In this document: positions 16,599 through 24,758 of the stretch, piece after piece | Numbering within the stretch: position 1 is the stretch's first letter | Layout of the letters: each line of letters begins with the position of its first letter | Assembly (NCBI GenBank): GCA_017621975.1 | Contig: JAGARW010000134.1 | Span: 1 to 40,368, forward strand | DNA from: Lachnospiraceae bacterium | Lineage (GTDB): Bacteria; Bacillota; Clostridia; Lachnospirales; Lachnospiraceae | Length of the DNA stretch: 40,368 nt | Reading direction: 5' to 3' | Notes under the pieces: generated by a model | Told to the model about the DNA's origin: nothing | The model's database searches: none | Seen by the model: the letters and a program-made list of their open reading frames with translations, nothing else | Position numbers and translations under genes: made by a program

Positions 16599-17336
16599 AT
16601 GGCAAAAAATAAATCTTCCAAAGGAAGCAGGAATGCAAAAGAGGATCGAGAAGAGCGGGAAAACAGGAGCGCGGCGGAAGAGAAGCGCGAACAGGAAAAG
16701 CATCGGGACGAACGGATCGAGGAAACCGGACAGGCGACGCTCGGCAACATTCACCTGATTACGATCATCGGCGAGGTGGAGGGACACGATAATCTTGGCG
16801 GCAACGCCAAAACGACGAAATACGAGCATATCCTGCCGCAGCTTGCGGCGATCGAGGACAGCCGGGAAATCGACGGACTGCTCGTCCTGCTCAATACGAT
16901 GGGCGGCGATGTGGAGGCGGGACTGGCGATCGCGGAAATGATCGCTTCGCTCAGCAAGCCTACGGTTTCGCTTGTGCTCGGCGGCAGCCATTCGATCGGC
17001 GTCCCGATCGCAACAAGCACGGATTATTCGTTTATCGTGCCGACCGGGACGATGGTCATTCATCCGGTTCGTATGAACGGCATGGTGATCGGCGCGCCGC
17101 AGACGTTTGACTATTTCAAACAGATGCAGGACCGGATCACGGGGTTTGTATGCAGCCATTGCGGCGTGAGCCGGAAACGGATGGAGGAAATGATGATGGC
17201 GACGGGGATTCTGACAAAGGATATGGGAACGATCCTTGTCGGCAGGGAAGCGGTCGACGAAGGGCTGATCGACGAAGTCGGCGGGATAAAAGAAGCGATG
17301 GCGAAACTGCGTTTTTTGATGAAAGGCGGGGTGTGA
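16599..17336 (+). CDS. tepA: TepA/ClpP-like serine protease
   Basis: This 245-residue protein belongs to the ClpP/crotonase-fold TepA family (Bacillus YmfB). The first 45 residues are highly charged and probably disordered. The core has NTMGGDVEAGLAIAEMI, GGSHSIGVPIATS with the likely nucleophile Ser, MVIHPVRM with the His, and GREAVDEGLIDEVGG. TepA was named translocation-enhancing protein and is thought to degrade leftover signal peptides at the membrane. The ATG at 16599 has AAAGGAGA eight bases upstream. Unlike in Bacillus, the gene is not followed by spoIIIE/ftsK but faces a convergent ABC transporter. Confidence 0.88.
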   Translation: MAKNKSSKGSRNAKEDREERENRSAAEEKREQEKHRDERIEETGQATLGNIHLITIIGEVEGHDNLGGNAKTTKYEHILPQLAAIEDSREIDGLLVLLNTMGGDVEAGLAIAEMIASLSKPTVSLVLGGSHSIGVPIATSTDYSFIVPTGTMVIHPVRMNGMVIGAPQTFDYFKQMQDRITGFVCSHCGVSRKRMEEMMMATGILTKDMGTILVGREAVDEGLIDEVGGIKEAMAKLRFLMKGGV

Positions 17337-17360
17337 GGCAAAAACTCACACCCTTTTTTT
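17329..17360 (+). terminator. Rho-independent terminator holding two stop codons
   Basis: GGGTGTGAG (17329-17337) and CTCACACCC (17345-17353) form a perfect 9-bp stem, followed by seven T. The tepA stop (17334-17336) lies in the left arm and the stop of the convergent permease gene (17348-17346) in the right arm. On the minus strand there is no T run after the stem, so it terminates mainly tepA. Confidence 0.9.
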
Positions 17361-18155
17361 GTAGCGGTGTTCCGCATACTGAATGAGCTGGTAGAGTCCC
17401 ATCGCGATGACGCAGAGGATCAGAATGCTTGTAATGACGAGGTGGAGCTGAAAGACCTGACTGCCGTAAATGATCAGATAGCCGAGTCCGCGCCGCGCCG
17501 CGAGAAATTCGCCGATGATAACGCCGACGAGCGCCAGACCGATATTTACTTTCATCGTACTTAAAATAGTCGGAATGGAGTTGGGAAGGACGATCTTGAA
17601 AAAGGCGTCTTTTTTTGTACCGCCGAGCGTATAGATCAATGTGATTTTTTCCGCGTCGACCTGATGAAAGCCGGTATAAAGACTGATAATACAGCCGAAC
17701 AGCGCGACGGAAACGCCCGCCACAATGATCGTATTCATCCCGGTTCCGAGCCATACGATGAAAAGCGGCGCGAGGGCGGATTTCGGAAGACTGTTCAGGA
17801 CGACGAGATATGGCTCGAGTATTTCCGAAAGGCTTGCGGAATACCACAGGAGCGTAGCGCAGATAAGCCCGATCAGGATCACGAGCAGGAAGCTGACGAG
17901 CGTTTCAAACAGCGTCACGCCGATATGAAGAAAGAGCGAGCGGTCGGCGAGCATGGAGATAAGGCATGCGGCGACCCGGCTCGGACTGCTGAAAAAGAAG
18001 CTGTCAATGATATTATAGTCGGCGCATACTTCCCAGACGGCGAGAAATAAAACGAGTACAAGAAGCCGGATGAGGGCGATCCGGTGATGGTGCCGCCTGT
18101 GCCGCAGTACATATAATTCCTGAGCGGACAGGCAGGCCGTTTCTTTATTTTTCAT
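17346..18155 (-). CDS. ABC transporter permease (SsuC/TauC-like)
   Basis: A 269-residue inner-membrane permease with about six transmembrane segments. The EAA-type loop that contacts the ATPase is visible in YTLGGTKKDAFFKIVLPNSIP, of which the conserved part is GGTKKDAFFKIVLPNS, followed by GEFLAARRGLGYLI, typical of the nitrate/sulfonate/taurine/thiamine-precursor permeases. An unusually basic, His-rich stretch (RHRRHHHR) lies before the first membrane segment. The gene overlaps the ATPase gene by 11 bp and is translated after it. The substrate cannot be told without the binding protein. Confidence 0.9.
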   Translation of the reverse strand: MKNKETACLSAQELYVLRHRRHHHRIALIRLLVLVLFLAVWEVCADYNIIDSFFFSSPSRVAACLISMLADRSLFLHIGVTLFETLVSFLLVILIGLICATLLWYSASLSEILEPYLVVLNSLPKSALAPLFIVWLGTGMNTIIVAGVSVALFGCIISLYTGFHQVDAEKITLIYTLGGTKKDAFFKIVLPNSIPTILSTMKVNIGLALVGVIIGEFLAARRGLGYLIIYGSQVFQLHLVITSILILCVIAMGLYQLIQYAEHRYKKRV

Positions 18156-18915
18156 AAGAAAGCTCCTTCCATATGAAGTTAAAATAAGATTGAAATTCCG
18201 GCGCGCTTCTGGCGGCGAGCGGAGAGGCGTCCTTTTTGGTCAGGCGCACGTCGATCTCCCGTCTGACATGGGCGGGACGTTTTGACAAAATGATAATGCG
18301 GTCGGCAAGACTGATCGCTTCCGACAGGTCGTGGGTAACAAGGATCGCCGTTTTTCCGGTCGTGCGGATGATGTTTCCGATGTCGCCGGAAACGGACAGC
18401 CTCGTCTGATAGTCCAGCGCGCTGAACGGTTCGTCGAGCAGAAGGATTTCCGGGTTGGTGACGAGCGTCCGTATGAGCGCGGCGCGCTGGCGCATTCCGC
18501 CGGACAGTTCGCTCGGATGCTTTTCCCTGAATTTGAGCAGACCGTAATCGTCGAGCAGCTTTTCCGCGTAAGCGAGCGCTTCGGGCGTTTCGGTATGGGC
18601 GATCTCCAGACCGAGCGTGACATTTTTCCAGATCGTGCGCCATTCGAGCAGATGATCGTGCTGAAGCATGTAGCCGGTTTTCGGATATTCGAGAGAATCG
18701 TCCGGATTATGGAAAGCGATCGTGCCCTGTTCCGGGACGAGAAGTCTCGCGATCATGGAAAGCAGGGTGGATTTTCCGCAGCCGCTCGGCCCGACGATGG
18801 CAAGGAATTCGCCCTGCTTTACGGAAAAGGAAATATGAGAAAGCGCGGGGATTTCCCCGGCAAGACCATGATATGAATAGGTGATGTCGTGAAGCTGTAA
18901 AATTTCCGAAGTCAT
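18145..18915 (-). CDS. ABC transporter ATP-binding protein (SsuB/TauB-like)
   Basis: This 256-residue cytosolic ATPase energises the neighbouring permease. It has GPSGCGKSTLL (Walker A), the signature LSGGMRQRAALIRTL, LLLDEPFSALD (Walker B) and the switch region LVTHDLSEA. It resembles importers of aliphatic sulfonates, nitrate or thiamine precursors. The gene is first in a two-gene minus-strand operon and divergent from argH; the ribosome binding site is weak. No substrate-binding protein gene lies on either side, which is unusual for this class and leaves the substrate open. Confidence 0.92.
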   Translation of the reverse strand: MTSEILQLHDITYSYHGLAGEIPALSHISFSVKQGEFLAIVGPSGCGKSTLLSMIARLLVPEQGTIAFHNPDDSLEYPKTGYMLQHDHLLEWRTIWKNVTLGLEIAHTETPEALAYAEKLLDDYGLLKFREKHPSELSGGMRQRAALIRTLVTNPEILLLDEPFSALDYQTRLSVSGDIGNIIRTTGKTAILVTHDLSEAISLADRIIILSKRPAHVRREIDVRLTKKDASPLAARSAPEFQSYFNFIWKELSYEK

Positions 18916-19023
18916 ATTGATACCTGAATCCTACGTTTATCTTATCATATGAGACTTTTTTTAAATTGTGTGGGCGGATTTTGGAGGATTCGTGCGGATC
19001 GGCGCGAATTTCCATATCCTTTC

Positions 19024-19052
19024 TTGCAGGAGGGTGAAAAATATGGTATTAT
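19024..19052 (+). promoter_or_regulatory. Promoter of argH (extended -10)
   Basis: TTGCAG (19024-19029) and TATTAT (19047-19052) are 17 bp apart, and TG one base before the -10 makes it an extended -10. It lies 40 bp before the argH start. No clear ArgR box was identified. Confidence 0.6.
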
Positions 19053-19092
19053 CAAATTTAAGTTTAAGAAAGCGGAAGGAAGAGAGAATACG

Positions 19093-20481
19093 ATGGCACA
19101 GCTTTGGGGCGGACGCTTTACGAGAGAAACAGACAAGCTCGTTTATCAGTTTAACGCGTCCATTTCATTTGACCGGAAATTTTTCGCGCAGGATATCGAA
19201 GGGAGCATTGCCCACGTCGTTATGCTGGCGAAGCAGAATATCCTCACAGGAGAGGAAAAGGACGCGATCGTAAAGGGGCTGACCGGAATACGCGAAGACG
19301 TTGAAAGCGGCAGGCTTGCGATTACAGACGAGTATGAAGATATCCACAGCTTTGTGGAGGCGAATCTGATCGACCGGATCGGAGATACCGGAAAGAAGCT
19401 GCATACGGGCAGGAGCAGGAACGATCAGGTCGCGCTCGACATGAAGCTTTATACGCGGGTGGAAATCTTACAGACGGAAGAACTGTTAAAAGAGCTTCTT
19501 GAGACGCTGCTTTCCATGATGGAGGAGCATCTCGATACCTATATGCCCGGTTTTACCCATTTACAGAAGGCGCAGCCGATCACGCTCGCGCACCATCTCG
19601 GCGCGTACTTCGAGATGTTCAAACGCGATCTGCTGAGAATGAAGGATATTTACAAGCGTATGAATTATTGTCCGCTCGGCTCCGGCGCGCTGGCGGGGAC
19701 GACCTATCCGCTTGACCGCAGCTATACGGCGCATCTGCTCGGCTTTGAGGGAGCGACGCTTAACAGCATGGACTCCGTCGCGGACCGCGATTATCTGATC
19801 GAATATCTTTCCGCGGCTTCGACGATCATGATGCATTTGAGCCGCTTTTGCGAAGAGATCATTATATGGAACAGCAACGAATACCGCTTTGTCGAGATCG
19901 ACGACGCTTATTCGACGGGAAGCAGCATTATGCCGCAGAAAAAAAATCCCGATATTGCGGAGCTTGTCAGGGGAAAGACAGGGCGCGTTTACGGCGCGCT
20001 GATGTCGCTGCTGACGACAATGAAAGGCATCCCGCTTGCTTACAATAAAGACATGCAGGAAGACAAGGAACTGACCTTTGACGCTATGGACACGGTAAAG
20101 GGGTGTCTTGCGCTGTTTACCGGCATGCTGAAAACGATGCAGTTCAATCAGGATATTATGGCGAAAAGCGCGATGAACGGATTTACGAACGCGACCGACG
20201 CGGCGGATTATCTTGTCGGCAAGGGTATTCCGTTTAGGGACGCGCACAGCATTATCGGAAAGCTTGTTTTATATTGTATCGACCATGACACAAGCATCGA
20301 CGCGCTCACGCTCGAAGAGCTGAAAGCGGTCTGCCCTGCGTTTGAGGCGGACGTTTACGACGCCGTCAGCCTGAAAACGTGCGTTGAAAAGCGTATAACG
20401 ACCGGCGCGCCCGGACAGGCGGCAATGAAGGAGGCCATCGCGGCCGGAAAGGCTTTTTTGAAAGAGGAAAATAATAAATAA
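19093..20481 (+). CDS. argH: Argininosuccinate lyase
   Basis: This 462-residue cytosolic tetramer splits argininosuccinate into arginine and fumarate, the last step of arginine synthesis. The start block MAQLWGGRF is family-typical. DIHSFVEANLIDRIG, TGRSRNDQVALDMKL, TPGFTHLQ-like PGFTHLQKAQPITL, GSGALAGTTYPLDR and the flexible catalytic loop GSSIMPQKKNPDIAEL with the catalytic Ser are all present. The ATG at 19093 is chosen because an upstream in-frame extension would precede the promoter and is not conserved. argG was not seen in the window, so argH stands apart from other arginine genes here. Confidence 0.97.
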   Translation: MAQLWGGRFTRETDKLVYQFNASISFDRKFFAQDIEGSIAHVVMLAKQNILTGEEKDAIVKGLTGIREDVESGRLAITDEYEDIHSFVEANLIDRIGDTGKKLHTGRSRNDQVALDMKLYTRVEILQTEELLKELLETLLSMMEEHLDTYMPGFTHLQKAQPITLAHHLGAYFEMFKRDLLRMKDIYKRMNYCPLGSGALAGTTYPLDRSYTAHLLGFEGATLNSMDSVADRDYLIEYLSAASTIMMHLSRFCEEIIIWNSNEYRFVEIDDAYSTGSSIMPQKKNPDIAELVRGKTGRVYGALMSLLTTMKGIPLAYNKDMQEDKELTFDAMDTVKGCLALFTGMLKTMQFNQDIMAKSAMNGFTNATDAADYLVGKGIPFRDAHSIIGKLVLYCIDHDTSIDALTLEELKAVCPAFEADVYDAVSLKTCVEKRITTGAPGQAAMKEAIAAGKAFLKEENNK

Positions 20482-20513
20482 AAGAAAGAATAATGAGGAG
20501 AGAGGTTGAAAAA

Positions 20514-21599
20514 ATGAGCGAGAAATTAAAAGTAGGTATTTTAGGCGGCACAGGGATGGTAGGTCAGAGATTTATTTCTCTGTTGGAAGATCATCCGTGG
20601 TTCGAGGTGACAACGATTGCGGCGAGTCCGCGTTCCGCAGGCAAAACATATGAAGAGGCTGTCGGCGGACGTTGGAAAATGGATACGCCGATGCCGGAGG
20701 CGGTAAAAAAGATCGTTGTGATGAACGTCAACGAGGTGGAAAAGGTAGCGTCGGAGGTTGACTTTGTATTCAGCGCCGTCGATATGACGAAGGAAGAGAT
20801 CAAAAAGATCGAAGAAGAATATGCAAAGACAGAAACGCCCGTCGTTTCCAACAACAGCGCGCACCGTTGGACGCCGGACGTACCGATGGTCATTCCCGAG
20901 GTCAACGCGGAGCATCTGGACGTGATTGAATTCCAGAAGCAGCGTCTCGGTACCAAAAGAGGCTTTATCGCGGTAAAACCGAACTGCTCGATCCAGAGCT
21001 ATGCGCCCGCGCTTGCCGCATGGAAAGAGTTCGAGCCGTATGAAGTCGTAGCGACGACCTATCAGGCGATTTCCGGCGCGGGCAAGACGTTTCAGGACTG
21101 GCCGGAGATGGTAGGCAACGTGATTCCTTATATCGGCGGCGAGGAAGAGAAATCCGAAAAAGAACCGCTGCGCGTACTTGGTAAGGTAGAGGACGGCGTG
21201 ATCAAACCGGCTGACAGTCCGAAGATCACATGCCAGTGCATCCGTATTCCGGTACTGAACGGACACACGGCCGCCGTATTTATTAAGTTTAAAAAGAATC
21301 CGACCAAGGAGCAGCTGATCGAAAAGCTGACGGCGTTTAAAGGACTGCCGCAGGAGCTGAAGCTTCCGAGCGCGCCGGAGCAGTTTATCCGTTACATGGA
21401 AGAAGACAACAGACCGCAGGTTACGCTCGACGTCGATTACGAAAACGGCATGGGGGTTTCGATCGGACGTCTGCGCGAGGATACCGTATACGACTGGAAG
21501 TTTGTCGGCCTTTCCCACAATACGGTAAGAGGCGCGGCGGGCGGCGCGGTGCTCTGCGCAGAGCTTCTGAAGGCAAAAGGTTATATAACAAAGAAATAG
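20514..21599 (+). CDS. asd: Aspartate-semialdehyde dehydrogenase (archaeal/fungal-type)
   Basis: This 361-residue enzyme reduces aspartyl phosphate to aspartate semialdehyde with NADPH, feeding lysine, threonine and methionine synthesis. GILGGTGMVGQRF is the nucleotide-binding loop, VKPNCSIQSYAPAL carries the catalytic Cys, and GLSHNTVRGAAGGAVL is the C-terminal block. The motif set and length match the archaeal/fungal-like branch more than the E. coli branch. The ATG at 20514 (AGAGG nine bases before) is preferred over an ATG at 20493 with no good ribosome site. It lies 32 bp after argH and may share its transcript. Confidence 0.95.
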   Translation: MSEKLKVGILGGTGMVGQRFISLLEDHPWFEVTTIAASPRSAGKTYEEAVGGRWKMDTPMPEAVKKIVVMNVNEVEKVASEVDFVFSAVDMTKEEIKKIEEEYAKTETPVVSNNSAHRWTPDVPMVIPEVNAEHLDVIEFQKQRLGTKRGFIAVKPNCSIQSYAPALAAWKEFEPYEVVATTYQAISGAGKTFQDWPEMVGNVIPYIGGEEEKSEKEPLRVLGKVEDGVIKPADSPKITCQCIRIPVLNGHTAAVFIKFKKNPTKEQLIEKLTAFKGLPQELKLPSAPEQFIRYMEEDNRPQVTLDVDYENGMGVSIGRLREDTVYDWKFVGLSHNTVRGAAGGAVLCAELLKAKGYITKK

Positions 21600-21627
21600 G
21601 AACAGAGTTTACGGAGAAAGTATATTT

Positions 21628-23355
21628 ATGGATGAGCTCCAATATCAAATTGATTTGTTGAAAGCGCTCAATCAAAAGCTGAGCGCGGAGTGCAATATGT
21701 ACCGTACGCTGGTCGATACGTCCAGCAACGCGTTCTTTTACTATTGCTATGAAGAGGATTCCTGTCAGATAATGGGAGACTGGGGGAAGTTTTTTGATGC
21801 GCAGATCAAAAATTATAACGACGTCATCAAGCTTTTTCCTGAGGTCAGAGAGGAAGATGTGGAACCTTTGCGGGACGCGGTCTATATCGAGGAAAAAGGG
21901 CTGAATTATTTTTCACAGGAGGTCTGCAAGAAAGACGGAAGACAGTGGATCGAATGCGAAGTCAATCTTGTGCGGGACGCTTATGGCAAACCGCTGGAGA
22001 AGCTGATCCGTTTCCGGGATATTACGAAGTTCAAAAAGCAGAACGAAGACCTTGCTTATATGGCGTATTACGATTCGCTGACGGGGCTTTATAACCGCAA
22101 TCGGTTCGTACAGGAGCTGATGAACTGGATCCGCAGAGCGTTTGCGGAAAAATCAACGGTCAGCGTCGCGTTCATCAATATCAATGATTTCCGTAAGATC
22201 AACGACGGGATCGGCGTGCTCGTAGGAGACGAACTGCTGCAGCAGTTCGGGCAGTTTCTGAAGGAATTGTGCGAAGACGATACGATGATATGCGCACATC
22301 TGAATGCCGACGCATACTGCCTTGCCATATACGACCCGTATGGGGAACGGACGATGCAGGCAGTGTATCAGCAGATTCATGAGAGGCTGGAAAAGCCGTT
22401 CGTTCTTACGAGCGGAGAAGTTTCGATTACGGTCAGCGTCGGCGTCGCGGAATATCCGGAAGCTGCGTCGACTGCTCTGGAACTGATCGAACGCGCGGAA
22501 ATCGTTATGTTCAAGGTAAAGCATAACGGGCAGAGCGGCATCCGTTATTTTGACGCGCCCGTCATTCATGATTTCCTGCAGAACGCGCTCATTGAGCGCA
22601 AACTGAAAAACGCGGTATACGAAAAAGAATTTTTACTGTATTTCCAGCCGCAGTATGATACGCAATATAAAAAAATGCGCGGCGTGGAAGCGCTGATCCG
22701 TTGGCGGGACGAGGAAGGCAGAATGATCAGTCCCGGCGAATTCATTCCGATTGCGGAAAAAAGCAGCCTGATTATCGGGATCGGCGAGTGGGTGATGGAA
22801 AAAGCGATCTCTACGCTTGCCAAGTGGAAAAAACAATTCGGCGTCAGCATGATTATGTCGATCAATATTTCCGCCGTGCATTTCGCACAGGACGGGTTCG
22901 CTCACAGGCTGATCGGGCTTGTAAAGGAGTACGGCGTTTCTCCGAAGGAAGTGGAATTGGAAATTACGGAAACGGTGCTTGTCGAGGATTTTTCACATAT
23001 TATCCGCAAACTGGAGCTGTTACAGCAGTACGGCATTCAGGCGGCGATCGACGACTTCGGAACAGGATATTCTTCGTTCTCTTATTTGCGGAGTCTTCCA
23101 ATCCAGACGATCAAGATCGACAAATCGTTCATCGACGCCATGCTGAAGGACAAGGCGGGAAATATTATTGTAGAGTCGATCGTCGATATGGTCAACCGTC
23201 TCGGTTATGAGACGATCGCGGAGGGCGTGGAAGAGCAGGAGCAGTTTGATTATCTGAAAAAAATCGGCTGCGAATATATACAGGGATATCTGCTTGGCAG
23301 ACCGATGGCGGAAGAACAGTTGGAAGAACTGCTTGAAAAACGGGTATGGGAATAG
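21628..23355 (+). CDS. PAS-GGDEF-EAL protein, predicted c-di-GMP phosphodiesterase
   Basis: A 575-residue cytosolic protein without membrane segments. A short coiled coil leads to a PAS domain (about 20-137, ending FRDITKFKKQ), a GGDEF domain (about 145-305) and an EAL domain (about 315-565). The GGDEF active site is lost: the expected GGDEF position reads LNADAY. The EAL domain keeps EALIRW, NISAVHF, EITET, DDFGTGYSS, KIDKSFI, AEGVE and QGYLLGRP, so it should hydrolyse c-di-GMP, with the GGDEF domain at most a GTP-binding regulator. A second c-di-GMP protein is encoded at 27608. It starts 28 bp after asd. Confidence 0.94.
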   Translation: MDELQYQIDLLKALNQKLSAECNMYRTLVDTSSNAFFYYCYEEDSCQIMGDWGKFFDAQIKNYNDVIKLFPEVREEDVEPLRDAVYIEEKGLNYFSQEVCKKDGRQWIECEVNLVRDAYGKPLEKLIRFRDITKFKKQNEDLAYMAYYDSLTGLYNRNRFVQELMNWIRRAFAEKSTVSVAFININDFRKINDGIGVLVGDELLQQFGQFLKELCEDDTMICAHLNADAYCLAIYDPYGERTMQAVYQQIHERLEKPFVLTSGEVSITVSVGVAEYPEAASTALELIERAEIVMFKVKHNGQSGIRYFDAPVIHDFLQNALIERKLKNAVYEKEFLLYFQPQYDTQYKKMRGVEALIRWRDEEGRMISPGEFIPIAEKSSLIIGIGEWVMEKAISTLAKWKKQFGVSMIMSINISAVHFAQDGFAHRLIGLVKEYGVSPKEVELEITETVLVEDFSHIIRKLELLQQYGIQAAIDDFGTGYSSFSYLRSLPIQTIKIDKSFIDAMLKDKAGNIIVESIVDMVNRLGYETIAEGVEEQEQFDYLKKIGCEYIQGYLLGRPMAEEQLEELLEKRVWE

Positions 23356-23367
23356 CAGGGAGAGGTT

Positions 23368-24750
23368 ATGGCAGGAAAAGAAGGGGCGGAACTTCAGTAT
23401 TTGAATCATTACTATGAAAAAGAAGGAAGCCGGCTTGTCGTACTGTACGGACAAAAGAATATAGGCATGTCGGATATGATACTGGATTTCTGTCACGATA
23501 AGCCGCAGGCGTATTACAGGGCAAGACCGTGTTCGGAGCGGGAGCAGCTTTATCTCTGGGGCTGCGAGCAAAAAGAAGAAGGCGCGTCTCTGCCCGCATA
23601 TCCTTCTTATGCGGAATTGTTTGATTCGATGACGGGAGACGGGCGGCGAGGCGAAAAAAGCGTGGTCGTCATCGAGGAATTTCAGAATATCGTCAAACAG
23701 AGCGTAGATTTCGTGCCGGAGCTGATCCGGTTTCTTCATAATGGGCGCAGTGAGAGTCAGGTTATGGTGATTCTTGCTTCTACTTCGATCGGCTGGGTGG
23801 AAAACAGTATGGTACGCAGGATCGGGGCGGCGGCGTACGAGATTTCGGGCTTTATTAAGATAAAAGAGCAGGGCTTTTTTAACGCGGCGCGCCGCTTTCC
23901 GGAATACACGAAAGAACAGCAGATAGAAGCCTATGCCGTTCTTGGCGGGTTTCCCGGGCTTTGGCGCCATTTTGAAGCGCATCTTACCGTAAAAGAAAAT
24001 ATATGCCGTCATATTCTGCAAAAAGACGGCTTTCTTCATGAAGAAGCGCTTCGGCTCGTTTCGGAACAACTGCGCGAAACGGGCGTTTATCATGCGATTT
24101 TAGAAGCGCTTGCGTCGGGGCGGCATAAGCTGAACGATCTGCATCTGCATACGGGATTTTCACGCGCCAAGATCAGCGTTTATTTAAAAAATCTGATGGA
24201 ACTGGAAATCGTGGAAAAAGTCTTTTCTTATGATACGGAAGGAAGAGAAAACACGCAGAAGGGAATTTACCGGATTCAAAATCGTTTCGTCGCTTTTTAT
24301 TTCCGGTATTTGTATCCGCATATGAGCCGGCTTGCGCTTATGGCGGAGGACGAGTTTTGCGAGCGCTTTTATGAAACGTATATTGCGCCGGATTTTGGCA
24401 GTTTTGCTGCGCCTGCGTTTGCGCAGGCATGCAGGGAATATATGGATCGCATGAATTGCGAAGAGCGTCTTCCCATCGTTTATACGAGAGCGGGCGAATG
24501 GATTGGTAAGGCGGGCAGTATCGATCTTGTTGCGCAGGATGAAGCGGGGCGTACGCTGATCGGTCTGTGCAGCTGGGAAAAGCCGGTTATGTCGTACGAA
24601 GACTATGAGCGGCTTCTGCTTTGCGCGCGGCAGGCGAAATTATCTCCCGATTATATTTATCTGTTTTCTGCGCTCCGTTTTGACGAAAGCCTGACAAGGG
24701 AAGCGGAGAAAAACGGAAGCCTTCGGCTGATCGGGCTTGACGCATTATAA
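23368..24750 (+). CDS. AAA/DUF234-type predicted ATPase with degenerate active sites
   Basis: The 460-residue protein has the layout of the archaeal-type ATPases with a DUF234 C-terminus: N-terminal AAA domain (about 8-215), winged helix (about 245-310, LHTGFSRAKISVYLKNLMEL), a FVAFYFRYLYP linker, and a nuclease-like end (about 345-460). The Walker A loop reads GQKNIGMSD in place of GxRxxGKT, so the lysine is Met34. Walker B reads VVVIEEFQN, with Glu for the usual Asp. The C-terminal IDLVA is kept, but the following ExK block reads GLCSW. It therefore looks like a pseudo-ATPase with an inactive nuclease fold. It is 12 bp after the EAL gene and 8 bp before topB, so the three are probably co-transcribed. 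Confidence 0.8.
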   Translation: MAGKEGAELQYLNHYYEKEGSRLVVLYGQKNIGMSDMILDFCHDKPQAYYRARPCSEREQLYLWGCEQKEEGASLPAYPSYAELFDSMTGDGRRGEKSVVVIEEFQNIVKQSVDFVPELIRFLHNGRSESQVMVILASTSIGWVENSMVRRIGAAAYEISGFIKIKEQGFFNAARRFPEYTKEQQIEAYAVLGGFPGLWRHFEAHLTVKENICRHILQKDGFLHEEALRLVSEQLRETGVYHAILEALASGRHKLNDLHLHTGFSRAKISVYLKNLMELEIVEKVFSYDTEGRENTQKGIYRIQNRFVAFYFRYLYPHMSRLALMAEDEFCERFYETYIAPDFGSFAAPAFAQACREYMDRMNCEERLPIVYTRAGEWIGKAGSIDLVAQDEAGRTLIGLCSWEKPVMSYEDYERLLLCARQAKLSPDYIYLFSALRFDESLTREAEKNGSLRLIGLDAL

Positions 24751-24758
24751 GGATTACA

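Noticed and set aside
19031..19093. AGGAGGGTGAAAAATATG looks like a strong ribosome site and start codon in another frame, overlapping argH
   Set aside because: The same bases form the -35 to -10 spacer of the probable argH promoter, so they would not be in the mRNA. The encoded reading frame is an out-of-frame shadow of argH.
19561..20247. Long antisense open frames opposite argH, asd and other genes
   Set aside because: They are opposite strongly conserved enzymes, lack ribosome sites and have low-quality, Arg/His-rich translations typical of shadow frames.
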